Part shown: piece after piece, positions 46,860 through 59,177 of the stretch
Position numbering within the stretch: the stretch's first letter is position 1
How the letters are laid out: each line of letters begins with the position of its first letter
DNA from: Larimichthys crocea
Taxonomy: Eukaryota; Chordata; Actinopteri; Sciaenidae
Direction of reading: 5' to 3'
Assembly (NCBI RefSeq): GCF_000972845.2
Contig: NC_040018.1
Span: forward strand, 8,328,803-8,392,802
DNA length: 64,000 bases
Program-made: the position numbers and the translations under genes
Notes under the pieces: model-generated
Databases searched by the model: none
What the model saw: only the letters and a program-made list of their open reading frames with translations
Told to the model about the DNA's origin: nothing

Positions 46860-47130
46860 TCTTGTCATTCTGCATTGGAGCTTCCAATTTGCCTCTCATT
46901 CTAGCCCTCATCTTCAATGTTAGCAGTATGAGAGTCCCATGCCACCTTAACATAGCTAAACCCGCGGCGGGCCATGGGCTTCTGACAACCCAGCGTCTCT
47001 GCAGAGTTCACCGGTGGTTTAAGGAGCTGTATATTCCAATTAGCTGCCAGGATCCTGGAGCTATGGATAGTATACAGAGGGAGTCACATTCAATTACAGT
47101 CGGTGTCCACTGTGTATTTGTGTGTTTTTT
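46860..47130. promoter_or_regulatory. possible regulatory block
   Basis: Repeat-free; GAGCTTCCAATTTGCC, CCTTAACATAGC, TTCCAATTAGCTGCC and CATTCAATTACAGTCGG. Complex sequence sitting just before a hypermutable G/GT tract. Confidence 0.28.
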
Positions 47131-47200
47131 ACCTGTCCTCATGCATAAAGTAAATACTGCTGTTCCCATGTGCACTGGTGTCAGAGTGTGTGTGCGTGGT

Positions 47201-47233
<33 letters not shown>
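47201..47233. repeat. (G)33 homopolymer
   Basis: Thirty-three uninterrupted G residues, preceded by a short GT/GC-rich stretch. G-quadruplex-prone; the exact length is uncertain because sequencing often fails here. Confidence 0.95.
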
Positions 47234-47236
<3 letters not shown>

Positions 47237-47539
47237 GGCTGGATAATCTGTGCATCTATGTGTATTTATGTTTATGTGCATGTGTTTATGTGCATCCATT
47301 TAATGGCTCCTCATCACGGCGACATCATTTACATTAAAAACAATGCCAGTCGTGTGCGAGAGATCTGCACTTGACAGACTACGCGCAGAAATGCCAACAG
47401 CTTGTGAATGATGGTCAGCAAGCTGTCCTACATAACTCCAGCTTAAGGCAAATAAAATAGCTGAAAATATGGTAATGTATTCAAGTCCGTGAAAAAAAAA
47501 AACTACAATAAGTGCCATATTCGTACCCATACATCTTTA

Positions 47540-47840
47540 TAAGACTTCCCTTTTGATTTCCTCATTTTCTCTGACTTATTATCATATGAAAATAATAAGG
47601 AATTTATTTTTAAGCGGCAGCAGCCTGTGTTCCTTCGCTATATTCTTTACATATCAGAAATCGTTTGATGTGTTTTTTTGTAATGCGTTCCTTGAAGAAA
47701 ACAAAGGCGTGCATAAATTAGCAGCTAGGACTGCAATTAGACAGTCACAGTGATTGGAAAAGAATAATTATCCAGAGGGTGGCCTGCTTAGGGCCTCTTC
47801 AACCACTCAGCCCCCAGTGAAAATTAATGGGAGAGGGTTG
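47540..47840. promoter_or_regulatory. candidate regulatory block
   Basis: Repeat-free; ATAAGGAATTTATTTTTAAG, GCATAAATTAGCAGC, TGCAATTAGACAG, AGAATAATTATCC and GAAAATTAATGGG. High density of homeodomain-type cores. Confidence 0.36.
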
Positions 47841-48533
47841 ATGCAGATAACTCGAGAAAAAAAATAAAGTAAAAAAGCATATTATTTTGACCAGTAGGGA
47901 TAGAACTAACATAATTAGTAATTAAAAATGCCACATTTTTTCACAGCTTGCTGTGGCTATACGAGACACACCAAAACACATGCTGGTTGTCTGTGTCGGG
48001 GGCTTTGTTTGGCTTTTTCTGTAAGAGTACAAATCAAATAAAAATCAAACCCCGCCATAAATAATGCGGTTAGGTCGCCCTGGATCTGTAATGAACTGAA
48101 GGTGAGTGTGGCCAAGATTCAAATTTAACAACCTCATTTTTTTCCTAGTCATTAAAACATCTTATAGAGCAATTAATGTTCTATCCAAGTACTATTAATG
48201 TTTTGTTTTTGTTTTTTTTCTGGAAGTTCTAGGTCAGGAGTAAACTGGAATCGTGCTCATCAGTTCTAAAATAAAATATTAAACAATAGTCAAGTCAAGC
48301 AGATAGAGTATGTTTTGTATGAACAGATACAGGCTGGTGCGTAGGCAAAACAAAAGGGAGAAACTATATTACACAATTGCATAATACATTTTATATGTTT
48401 ATTGTTGACCATGTTACAGGCATTACCATTACGCTAGGTCTGCGAGTTAGAGGGATGTGTTGATTTACAGTTAAATGTAAGACTCAGTGTAATTAGACTA
48501 TAGTTGTACACAGACAGCATGCCTAAGCGAATA
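47841..48533. other. unassigned DNA
   Basis: No gene. Short complex part at 48040-48110 (CCATAAATAATGCGG) might be a small conserved piece. Confidence 0.4.
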
Positions 48534-48892
48534 CAGGAGGAGTGTTTACACTGGTGCGACAGGCACTTTGGACAACTTGAAGAGGAGGTTTTCAGGTTTT
48601 CCTATCAGTGGGGAAACCCCCCACATGCACCGCAGCCAGAAATGAGCACCAGAACCAGAGTGGGCAATGTAACCGAGCTTAGTAACTGAGGCAGAGCATG
48701 GCAAAGGTAAGGAGATCAAAGGAAGAATGCTGAAACTAAGAAGTTAAAAGTAGAGAGCGATGGAGCAAGAAGCCAGCGGCAGACAAGAGGAAATCTGAGA
48801 GGAAACTGACTTTTAGTTGTTGGCAAGCGCTTCATGCATTTAAAGTCTAAAGACAGACGACGAGCTGGGCTTCTTGCTGAAAGTAGTATTAG
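48534..48892 (+). mobile_element. repeat family D, second copy
   Basis: Same order and orientation as 29555-30010: GGAGTGTTTACACTGG, GAGGTTTTCAGG, GAGCACCAGAACCAGAGT, and the coding remnant at about 48820-48885 (WQALHAFK in one frame, SLKTDDELGFLLK in another). A frameshift separates the two parts. Confidence 0.55.
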
Positions 48893-49379
48893 CTTGATGA
48901 TATGTCTTGAGTTTTTGCCCTTGCTTGATGTTTGACTTTTAGCAAAGTTGTCGACTTGCCAGTCTTTGATCATAAGTAATGTAATCAGAACAAATATGTG
49001 TGTACAACTGTCCATATTTATGACTGCACTCTGTAACAAACACATTGCAACAACATTTTTCATATTATATTACAAAAGCCTGTTTAATGGCATGATATAA
49101 GCAACAAATCAATCTGGATGGATAAAGGACTGATGATACAACATGTGCTTTAAATTCCTCCAATAAAGATATGCAATCTTCCAAGCAGACCGGATGGCGT
49201 GCAGCAGATGTTAGAAAGCTCATTACAACCATAAGTGACTTGACTTGTGGAAAATGACTTGTGAGTATCTCTGCAACAATTGCATTGAACCATATAGATA
49301 CAACCCAACAATCACAAGAATCACAGAAGTACATCAAACTTCATCCAAAAAAGAGAAATCAGAGAAGGTGTTGTCTAAG
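48893..49379. other. unassigned DNA
   Basis: No gene recognised. Confidence 0.4.
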
Positions 49380-49480
49380 GTGCAGTCTGTACAGGTGAGT
49401 TTTTAGACTGTGACAGAAGATGTGAGTTTCTGATGTCAGTGGTGAGCTCGTTCCAGCATTGTAGAGCCAGGACAGCAAAC
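49380..49480 (+). repeat. teleost repeat fragment
   Basis: GATGTCAGTGGTGAGCTCGT followed by TCCAGCATTGTAGAGCCAGG matches wording of an abundant teleost dispersed repeat known to me; only this piece is clear. Confidence 0.5.
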
Positions 49481-49876
49481 ATGCAGAGAGTACGGAGATC
49501 TTGGATCTGCTGGTTCACTGTGTCAGCCGCCACTGAAAGATCCTATAGGGTGACAACAGAGGAGAGTAAGGCTGCTCTAACCCAGAAATACGATTCTCAC
49601 TCAGGAATTCTGATTCTAATTTTTTGGATATTAAGGATATCAAGCAGCTGTTATTGACACTTAAAACTTTGTGTAGACGTCTCACAATATAAGCCTTGAT
49701 GGAAGAAAAAGCCAGTATGCCCCCTGAACTTTTAGAAATGAAAAAGATGAAAGTGTTGAGTTCCCTTATGAAAATGTAATTTTTTTGCAAAAACAGCAGA
49801 TCAGGAAATAAGAAGCTGGTCAAATATTTTTATAAGGCACAGAAATTAAATGAAGCCTATATCAAATATCAATACA
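49481..49876. other. unassigned DNA
   Basis: No gene recognised. Confidence 0.4.
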
Positions 49877-50001
49877 GCCCTCTATAGCTCTGGCTCAGGA
49901 GGTTAAGTGGGTCATCCACTAATCACAGCTTCACGACGCCTCCTTCCCTGATGAAAATTGGGAGCACTTTGGACAAAAGCGTTACATAAATGCAGCGATA
50001 T
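49877..50001 (+). repeat. SINE-like fragment
   Basis: AGCTCTGGCTCAGGAGGTTA (A box-like) at the start and TTTGGACAAAAGCGTTACAT then AAATGC at the end, as in teleost SINE 3' parts. The B box is degraded. Confidence 0.6.
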
Positions 50002-50559
50002 ACTATTTGAGACATTTACTCCAACTATCTATTCAGTTGAAGTGAATGAAGGTGGGGCAGTATTTGAGAATTTATTTGAAACGGACATTCAAACGTTGGA
50101 AGAAAGAAAATCTGTTTGAATCTGAGACCTGTAACAGAGCACACTCAAAATGAGACTACAGTGGTCCAAGTGCGGTGAATACTACTAACAGTCCAAGTTT
50201 AAGCTTTTTTGTTCCACATTAGAATACGTAGGTCTAACAACTGAAAAAAAAATGAAACAAAATATTATTTTTTTCCTACAATTAATGAGCGGTATTTGCA
50301 GTGTCATCAAGATCTAAAATCTTCATTTATACTTACAGCAGCTGTACTATATCCGCATTTCTCTTTTAACCAATACTACCACACTACAATTGGCCGTGGG
50401 CCAATGAGGAAAGATTTCTAGAATCATATCCATCCATCAAATCCCAAAAAGACATTCCCTTCTCTATCCTTTCGCCTATTGCCCACCTTTTTTTTTTCCT
50501 GGCTTTCAAAACATGGCCACGTCCATCCTTCTCACTCACACTCAACTTGGAGCAAAAAC
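50002..50559. other. unassigned DNA
   Basis: No gene. The part from about 50390 (TTGGCCGTGGGCCAATGAGG) may extend the next block. Confidence 0.4.
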
Positions 50560-51245
50560 AGTCTAATTCACAGGGCAAACTTTCCCTTCTCCGATACGTT
50601 GATTTGATATACTCCAATAGAGCCTTTCTCCCAGACACCATCAATTGTCTATAGATTTTTCTTGGCTCTCCTCGGAAGAGAAACAAAAGCAGGCCCTGAA
50701 AAGCCTCGAGCCTAAGAGGCTTTATTGATATCGATGTTGGGGGAATATCGCCCATTTTCACCAGGGGATCAATCAGCCCGTCACCGCTTGCTTTGCGAGC
50801 TGCAGCCTCTCTGCTTGTGGGCCCGCAATATGTGTGTGTGTGTGTGTGTGCCTGGCTGTCAGTCTGTGTGTGTTTGTCTTTGCTTGTGTCCAAAAGATAG
50901 AAAGACGGAGAGATACAGATTCACAGATTCATAGTAGGTTTTTGTCTTTTAATTTTGGAGCAATGAATAATGGGGTTAATATCAGGTTTATCGGGTTAAG
51001 TAGCCTCACTATTGCCAATCCACAGTGAATCTCCCTCTGTATTCTCCCAAAGCACGAGGAATAATATCGCTTCCACAGTCTCTGTCTGGAGTCTTAATTG
51101 TACTGTCCACCAAAGATGATCTGCATATCATAATTCAGAGCAAACCTGAGCAAATCCTTTTCCATTTGGTTAGCTGCCTCCCTTATCTGAGGGGCTTAGC
51201 GGACGGCATATAATTCAATTACAGAATTGGATATATTACATTGAG
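50560..51245. promoter_or_regulatory. candidate regulatory blocks flanking a GT tract
   Basis: Two repeat-free parts (50560-50820 and 50940-51245) around a GT tract (50830-50850). First part: GTTGATTTGATATACTCCAA, CATCAATTGTCTATAG, CTTTATTGATATCGATG. Second part: GAATAATGGGGTTAATATC, GAGTCTTAATTGTAC, CATATAATTCAATTACAG. Complementary texture on both sides suggests one element interrupted by a microsatellite. Confidence 0.38.
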
Positions 51246-51778
51246 GTAATTCAGGTTAAGCACTGAAGATGAAAGCCTCGGATTCCTACAAATAAATTGA
51301 GACCAAGTGATCGCTGTGATCTGCCATGCAGTAGCAGACATCAGAGGTTGGAGTAACACCTTACATTCACTCATTCATTTGTCAGTCATTTGATTGTGCA
51401 CTTTTTGCATGTTTAAAGTGTTTTTTTGTTTTTTTTTTGCATCTGTTAAATTCATAACAAACCGTGTAAGAATGAAATAAAAGAAAGAATGAATGATCCA
51501 GTAAGGTCCACTTGACTCTGACATTCTGTGGAACTAAACATTAACATTTAATTCTATTATTTATTTTTAATGCAGCTAACACTAAGCATGCTAAGTGACC
51601 CAAATCAAACACACAGTGTTGCGTGATCAACAGAGCAGTGCTGAGTCTGTCAGAAGTGCTCCAGCAGTGACTTTTACATTCACAGAGGAACTTCGGTGAC
51701 GCGTGTGAGTTTTTAATCCCTGACTGCAGAGACGCTCATTCAGAACCAAAACCTGAAAATGAAAACTATTTGAGAAGC
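51246..51778. other. unassigned DNA
   Basis: No gene; T run at 51420-51439. Confidence 0.4.
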
Positions 51779-51786
51779 ACAGTGGG

Positions 51787-51861
51787 CAGGGCCGGTCCTA
51801 GCTATGGGCAATGGGGGGGGGGTGTTCGCCCAGGGCGCAAATGTGGCCAGGACCGGCGCTG
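51787..51861 (+). mobile_element. complete 75 bp miniature hAT element
   Basis: Ends CAGGGCCGGTCCTAGC and (reverse complement) CAGCGCCGGTCCTGGC. Flanked by a perfect 8 bp target-site duplication, ACAGTGGG, at 51779-51786 and 51862-51869. Little more than its two ends plus a G9-10 run. The right end is also found at 10020-10056. Confidence 0.9.
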
Positions 51862-51869
51862 ACAGTGGG

Positions 51870-53114
51870 ACAAATGAATTGACTGGTTGTGCTTTGAGAA
51901 TGAATGAGCAATGAAGTTTTACTGTAATGAAGGCTGTCCTTATTACTCACATTTTGCTAGCAATAATAATGTGAAGTGAAATAAATTGTTAAAAAAAAAA
52001 GAAGGCACAAACCAAAGTTTGTTGTTATGCTTTGATGTAATGGGAGTGGTAGATCCCTCCATACCGTGCAAGAGTCTATGTCAGTATCAGTACCAGTAAC
52101 AGGCTATATAAGGCTGCCAGTTTCCACCACAAACAGATGCTGGTAGGATTATTTTTGCTTTTAGTCCACATTATGTTTAAGTCTGTATGTCTAATGTCTC
52201 AATGTTTGTGAAATAAAACATCTAGTTGGTGTTGCACCCTCAAAATGAACTACAAAAACCACGTCCATCTTCGTTTTAGCAACTTTTAATAAAAGAAAAA
52301 ACTGTCCACGGTTCAACACAAGCACACCGTTTCTGCCTGCATATACAACAACGTACTCTTCTCGTCCTCTAAAAGAGACAGTATTATTTCTAAAGGATAA
52401 GTACGAACATTTCCAATTTCCAAAATATGTCGACATTCAGGTAAATAATATTTTAACCTTAATAATATGAATTACCTGTAACACATATAAAGTAAATTAT
52501 TTCCACTGGACACTGATATTCTAAAATTAACAAATATGAAATTATGACATTACTGTTCCAGTGTGCCACATCGGTTTGCACGCAACCTCTGCCTCAATCC
52601 TCCTGCTTTTTGAATCCAGCTATCCTAACAAGTACCTTTGGAGGACTTCGCAGTACATAAGGCTCAAGGACACGTGAGTAAAACAATAAAGTCACCGATG
52701 GTTAAAACTCACTTTCCAGAGGGAACATCAACAACCACTGTGTTGCCCAGCAACATATCATTGTTTGCACTATGCAGTGCTCTCTTTATGCTTGACGGTG
52801 TTGGAATGTCTTTTTAGCTTGAGTCTGAGGGCAGCAGTTGCTGTAGAGTTTATATCTTTATGGCTCTTCATGTCATCTGCCTTAGAAAGAAAGGTAGTTG
52901 TATATTTCTAATTGATGATTGGTTGTACACACAGGCTGTAAAGTGACCGTCTATAGATATTGTATTTATTGTTGGTTTGGACCAACAGCAAGGACTTGGT
53001 GGTAAGGTTCTCACCCATAAACAGTGTAAAGTTTGGTGTGGTTTGGTTTGGTTTGTCCGATCATATTACCTCACCGTCATGCACAATCAGACTGGTCTGA
53101 GCCTGTACACTGCA
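51870..53114. other. unassigned DNA
   Basis: No gene. An 81-codon minus frame at 52191-52436 has no domain. GGTTTGGTTTGG words near 53035-53060 may be the start of the LINE. Confidence 0.42.
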
Positions 53115-55360
53115 CCGGTCCAATAATCAAGAGTCAATACTCTGCTAGCCTTGAATATCTCATGGTTACATTTAGATCTTTTTCTCTGCCTGGAGAGTTT
53201 GCATCTACTATTGTGACTGCAGCATCATGTTGCCTGGGGAATGCTAATGCAAAGCCTGCAGTGAAATAACTGTATTCTGCCATTGGCAAACAGCAGACTG
53301 CACATCCAGAGGCAGCCTTTATTATTGCAGTCGACTTCAAGCACTTCAAACTGTCTGTCAAAAGTCTGTACTCACCAAAGTTCATCATTGTGTCCATGTT
53401 TACATTTATTTCCTACTCCCTACAGAACTTATTAAATGTGTAAAACCTTCAGTGAGAACAGTGTGGCCTGGGAGCAGACTCTGTTCTACAGCACACTAAG
53501 AACACATGTACTATGTGCTTGCCACTTACGTCACCCTGGACTACCACATGGACATTAATTCCTACGCCTCCTCTGTTCTAGACAATATTAACCCCAACAT
53601 TAATAGTATCACCATCCTCAAATGGATTACAGTACAACATTCCTAAATCAGAGGCCGTGGATGAACAGAGCAGTTTCCATACCGCTCGACCGTACAACCA
53701 GGACTAACCTCAGAAGGAGGATTAAGCTAAGGATTGAGGACCACTCTAGCAACAACTCCAACCTCGACACATGTGGCAAAGTCTCCAGACCATCACGGAC
53801 TACAAACCCGAACCAACAAACCCTGATGCTACAACTTTTACGCCCACGCCCTGACAGGACAACCAGGAGGCGACCAACAAGGCTCATCTCCCTACAGACC
53901 AACAGCCCCTCATACTCTCCCCCATCAACATGCATGCCGCATTGAGTAGGAATAATGCACGTAATGCTGCTGGCACTGATGGCATCTCTGGACACCTGCT
54001 CAGTGCCTGTGCTGGGCAGCTGACTGAGGACTTGAATGACATCTTCAACCTGTCACTGGCCCAAGCAGCTGTCACCATATGCTTCAATAGCACCTTTATT
54101 GTGCTGGTGCCAAAATATTCCAGTGCAGCAAGCTTAAATGACTCCCATCCTGTTGCATTCTCTCCCACCATCATGAAGTGCTTTGAGAGGCTGGTCCTGG
54201 CTCATCTCAACTTTCTAACACCCACAGTAGACCCATTTCTATTCACCTACTGCCAGAACAGATGCAAGGAGGAAACCATCTCCAATAGCAACGCCTATGT
54301 GAGAATACCGTTCTATTCAGTTCAGTGTTCAACACTCATTCCCACCAAACTGATCTTGAGCTTGACATTGACACCTCCTCCTGTGAATGGACACTGGACT
54401 TTCCAACCAACAGACCCCACTATATTATGACCCTGAACACTGGCATCCTATTCGGCTGAGTGCTGAATTCCCTCCTCTACATGCTCTTTACCAATTACTG
54501 TACAAGGTTCAAAGACCCATTGTTAAGTTTGCAGATGACACAGTGGTGGTTAGCCTCATCAACAACAATGAGTTGGCCTAGAGGGAAGGAGGCCAAGACC
54601 CTAATTGACATAGAGTTGAGTGTGTCACCAGCTTTAAGTTTCTGGATGTTCACGTCCCTCTTTGACCCAACACCTCGACCTTGGTCAAACAAGCTCACCA
54701 GTGACTCTACATGGTTACGACTGCCCAAGGCATCACATCCAGCACAAGGGATGGCTGCAGAGGGCGTGCAGCATTGTTGGGGACACCTTGCACCGCAGCC
54801 ACAGATAGTTTGCCCTCCTTTCCTTTGGAAGGGCGCTATTGGCCTCCAGGTTTAGGAACAGCTTCTTTCCTCTCAGCTGTCACCTTGCTGAACTCCTCAC
54901 CTCGGTGATAGCCCCTACTCTTCACAACCTGGATCAGCTCCTACCACCACACATGTCCAGTAACTAAACTTTTTCTTCACCCTACACTACCAATCAGATG
55001 CACACCTTCCTAACTGAACATTTGCACAGTCTATATCTCACTTGTTGCCTCACCTTTATTTAGGACTGAGTTTACAGTTGCCTGAACTATATGTTTTTAC
55101 TTACCCATATAAATATACTACTGTCTAAACTGTGTATGCACAACATTCAAATCATACTTCCAGTTGCATATAATGCCTTACTATTGCCATTACTTGTACA
55201 CTGAATATCTTTTCGTTTATGCATAGTAGCATTTTCATTTTACACAATCATACGTAGCATTCCCATTTCCATAGCCCTTACTGTTTATTTATACATTTGT
55301 GCACTGTTTGTGCACTTCTGGTTGGATGCTAAACACCATTTTGTTATGTCAGTAACTGTA
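53115..55360 (+). pseudogene. L2-like LINE, 5'-truncated and disabled
   Basis: A non-LTR retrotransposon of the L2/CR1 type, dead through frameshifts and stops. In order: a late endonuclease part (SLEYLMVTFRSFSLPGEF at about 53139, AAFIIAVDF at about 53317), a linker (NSYASSVLDNIN, about 53560; IEDHSSNNSN, about 53735), the start of reverse transcriptase (NARNAAGTDGISGHLL, about 53952), ASLNDSHPVAFSPTIMKCFE (about 54128), and the catalytic FADDTVVVSL (54530-54559) with both Asp residues present. The C-terminal part (GRRYW, then SFFP-type ending near 54880) is in another frame. The 3' tail has CACTTCTGGTTGGATGCTAA (55314-55333), a word common in L2-type fish elements. The YVR segment and the FADD box are separated by deletions. 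The N-terminal endonuclease and ORF1 are missing, the usual result of 5' truncation. Confidence 0.9.
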
Positions 55361-56337
55361 CTCTATTCTAATTTAATCATATCTGCTGCAGTTTTGTACC
55401 TAAAACAAACTAAGAAAAATAAAAAATCATGTTCAAACGTAATGTCTCTGCAGCCTTGCTGTCCCCCTCTTTTCTTCTCTCTGACTTTCTTTCTCATGCT
55501 CTCTCCATAATGAGCATTTAAGGAGATTAGTCACCCATTTCACATTATTTACAGTGTTTTCGTTCTATGATGAATGGTGACAAATTGCACCCTACTGCTA
55601 AAACAGTATGTACAGTATGCACAAAATCAAATTAATGTGAGAAAAACAACTGTTTGTGGTAAAGAGGAAACAGCAGAAAGCATTCATAAAATAATTCAAC
55701 TTGAAAATGATTCATGTGTTTGAAAGAATAGAAGAACTTCATGTGGGTGCATGGTGTTGCTAAGTTACATTAGCCTGGAGGAATTACAAGGAGAACAATG
55801 TTGATCTGATGAAAACAAAATAGTTTCACTTTAGTGGAAGACTACAGAGACCACTCATAGATTGGAGTAAAGTACACTGTTGACAAGGCTATTTTCTACT
55901 CTGCATCCTTTGTATAGTCGAGTAGCTTTGAGGAACATTAGCAGCGGGATGTGTTACCTCAAGGGTAGGCTACTGTAAGGAACACATAAACAGAACAGAT
56001 GAATGGTGCAACATACAGTGTATTCAGATGTGTTAATTTGCAATTAAACGACGGTGTCTAATGTAAAATCACTGTTTAGGTGTTACAATTGAAAATATTT
56101 TTTTTTAAAAAGGTTTGTATGGCTATATGATATTATTATGAAGCTTTAATGTTGCTGCTGTTTTAGGCTCTTATTAGACAAATTATGTTTCAACCCTGCT
56201 TAAACACAAAGCATAGCTGTGAGTGGAAACAAAGAGAGCAAAAGGTCAAATACAGACGAAGATATTCTGGTAGCTATGCAAAAATCCACATCTAATTAGT
56301 CTTAGCGAGTTGATCTGAAGTAGCAAAATGCTTAGTT
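55361..56337. other. unassigned DNA
   Basis: No gene. AT-rich; includes T/A runs near 56099-56110. Confidence 0.45.
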
Positions 56338-56950
56338 TATGAATAAAAAAGTGTATCGCGCCTTTCAACAACAAGGCAATTAAAAGTGCTTTGCATAAGA
56401 CCTAAAAGGCTTTAAAACAAATATTAAAAATATTAAAAAAAACGCTGGGTATGAAACACAAAAGGGCCCTTAAATTATATTTAAATTAGAGGTTAAACAT
56501 AAAGAGAATAAAATAGTTAAATTATTTTTTAAAAATGCAAGCAGTAAAGTTTTAAGCCTTGATTTAAAAGTGTGTTGGAGCAGAGCGCAGGTCTGCAGGG
56601 ACTTTGTTCCGGCTATGTGGTGCATAAAAACTGCATGCTGCTTCTCAGTGTTTAATTTTAACCCTGGGGACAGAAAGCAGACCTATTCCCAGACGAGCTA
56701 AGAGATATGTATTTTTGCCCTAAACCATTCAGCGCTTTATAAAGCAGCCATAGTGTTTTGAAATCAATTATTGGACACATAGGGTGCCTGTGTAAAGATC
56801 TAGGAACCGGAGAAATGTGATGCATTCACCTGGTAAGGTGAGGTGTTCAGGCTCTTCAGGGAGGACAGCTATCATTAAGATTTTAATGGCATGTTTTATG
56901 ATTTAGTTAACTCTGTGTGGGCTCTGTGCTAGCATACCAACAACTAAGTT
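56338..56950 (+). repeat. teleost dispersed repeat (retroposon-like)
   Basis: GCGCCTTTCAACAACAAGGC then AAGTGCTTTGCATAAGACC, TGCTGCTTCTCAGTGTTTAA, GGGGACAGAAAGCAG, CCTAAACCATTCAGCGCTTT and GAAATCAATTATTGGACACA follow the order of an abundant teleost repeat known to me. No coding frame. It may be a LINE 3' region. Confidence 0.65.
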
Positions 56951-58249
56951 GTCAAAAAATCTGCAATAAATATTATAGACATTTAAATTTTCAGTACGGC
57001 TTGGTTAACTTGTAGGAACATTGCAAAATACAAACCACAGTTGAGGTTTACATTAGAAGCTAAGATAAAATTATGTAGATTAATAGCCACACTTTAGTCT
57101 TGTAGTGAATGTGCACAGAAACTCTTGCTTGTTAGATAATGCACTCAAAAATATTTTGGCCATTTGAATTACATAGTTTTAATATAAATAAACTAACAAA
57201 CTTAATGTGAAACAAGTAATAAGATTTATGTAACAGTACTAATAGGCAAACAAATTGACTTTATTAATATTGAATGCCTAAACCTGGCTACTACTACACT
57301 ACGGTGTAGTGGAAACACATTGGGTTTATTAGTACTATTACATAAATATTGTTTTTTGCTTCACATTAAGTTTATTAGTTAATTTATATTAAACCTATTT
57401 AATTCAAATGGATGGAAATCTTCTATGTGATTGAAATGCATGAGTCCTGCATTTTGGCCATTTTTTATTTTATTTTATTTTATTTATTTTTTGAGTGTGT
57501 AAGCAGCTTCCTCTTTATTTAGCCTAAATAATAAAGCATTGAACCTCTTAGCCTAAAACTGCTTACTAATTGTAACACTCAAAAATTCAACAGTAAAATT
57601 AAATAGAAGCACAAAAAACAGCCTTTCTTAGGCCTGATCAACAAGCTAAAGTAATGATGTATCCTATGCTACACTTCAGACATCTTCACTGACTGTAGAA
57701 AAATATTGCTAACGTAAAGGTGTGTGGCAAGATGCCCAATGCAGGAAGTGTCTCTACAGGCTTGACTACTGTTATCGTGGTACAGCACACTCAATTTTTT
57801 GCAAAATCTCAGCCAATCAGGACCAGCCAAATGTTTGTTGCACTACAAGCTGGATATGTTATTCATGAGTTCTTATGGGAAGAGAGGCTTAATATTTCAG
57901 TCTCTTTGATTTTCCAAAGACGTCTGAGAAACTTACTCCAATGTGGATGCTCACTTTGTCTGAAAATCTGCAAGGAACAGAATTTCTTTCTGCTCCACAG
58001 GAACAAGTAAAGGACAAAACGCCTTATCTAAATAAGATACTGTGTATCTCTTGACAGGTCGAGGCATGAGGGCCTGTAGCCAAGACTCTTGTGCTTGCGG
58101 TTGTCAGCAATGACATAGGCAATACATTTCAACAGTTCAAAACAGGTTTTAGTAAAACGTAGAAAAACTGCCCATATTTGTTGTACTACAGCCTACACAA
58201 CTGGGACTTTTTGTAAAAATAAGTTATATAGATCAGTTTGGGTGCAACG
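56951..58249. other. unassigned AT-rich DNA
   Basis: No gene. (TTTTA)n at 57461-57492. A 96-codon frame at 57720-58010 shows no domain. Confidence 0.45.
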
Positions 58250-58680
58250 ATAAAAACTGCGACACTGGGAGTGGGATTTCTGGAGAGGTTTCTGAAGAGC
58301 TGTATGTAAAGCTCAGATTGTGGTGGCTCTGACGTCGCCGTCTTAGCATTCCTGGCCTCCGCCTGCTCCTAGCTAATTTAAAAACCAGCAAAGATGTGGA
58401 TAGTTGGTGGACCTGAGGCAGGCTGAATGATGCCCGGGTGCTCAAACAAGCCACCTGTAACACTACACGCCTGTTACAATATCAAAACATCCACACTGTT
58501 AATTCTGCATAACTTTAATCCTTAATATAATTTGAATAGGTGCGTTCTATAAAACTCGCCTGTAAACATGCTTACTTCTGCTGTGAAGTTGGACATTTTA
58601 ACATGAGGTCTTATGAAGACTAGCTCATTCTGTAGCCAGCCTCAAGTGGATGTTCGAGGAATTGCAGTTTTTTTTTTTTT
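58250..58680 (-). repeat. dispersed repeat family A copy
   Basis: Reverse complement matches 41040-41440 (CATCCACTTGAGGCTGGCTA, TTAAAATGTCCAACTTCACAG shortened, ACAGGTGGCTTGTTTGAGC). Its left part (58287-58480) matches 63793-63975. It thus links the two halves of the family. Confidence 0.75.
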
Positions 58681-59177
58681 TTGTACTTTCACATTGGCTT
58701 TGCTTCATTTCACTTCACAACCACAGAGGTTGCCAAAAGGTTACCCAGGCTCACCCAACTCAAGTTTGATGTTTACCTCCCTCACCTCAACACTTACTGA
58801 GGTTACCGAGGAAACACATTTTTCAGAGAAAGTTTGACAACACACTTTAGGAAACACACTTATTGGCTTTCTTGCAGAGAGTTAAACGAGAAGATCGATA
58901 ACACTCATGTTTGTCCACCAAATATGAAGGCAGCTTCACCCTCTGGCACTTATTCTTTAAGGAAATGATCCATTCAAGCAAATTCATCCACCGTATTAAG
59001 GTTAGAACTATGAGTGAAGCTGGATGAGGTATGACGGAAATATTCTGCTTCTGAAATGCTGTCCACATACTGTCATCAAACACAGTGGCACTCAGCTAAA
59101 GAGGCATAAGCATGCACACATACACAGTGGCATGTGTAGTAAGCACAACAGGTACACACATACAGATTCTGTATGTT
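58681..59177. other. unassigned DNA
   Basis: No gene recognised. Confidence 0.4.

Noticed and set aside
46796..47374. Longest frame in the window (192 codons)
   Set aside because: It spans a CA tract and the 33 bp G run (poly-Gly) and has no domain; its length depends on the homopolymer length.
53648..54174. Minus-strand frames of 96-115 codons
   Set aside because: Antisense shadows of the plus-strand LINE reverse transcriptase.
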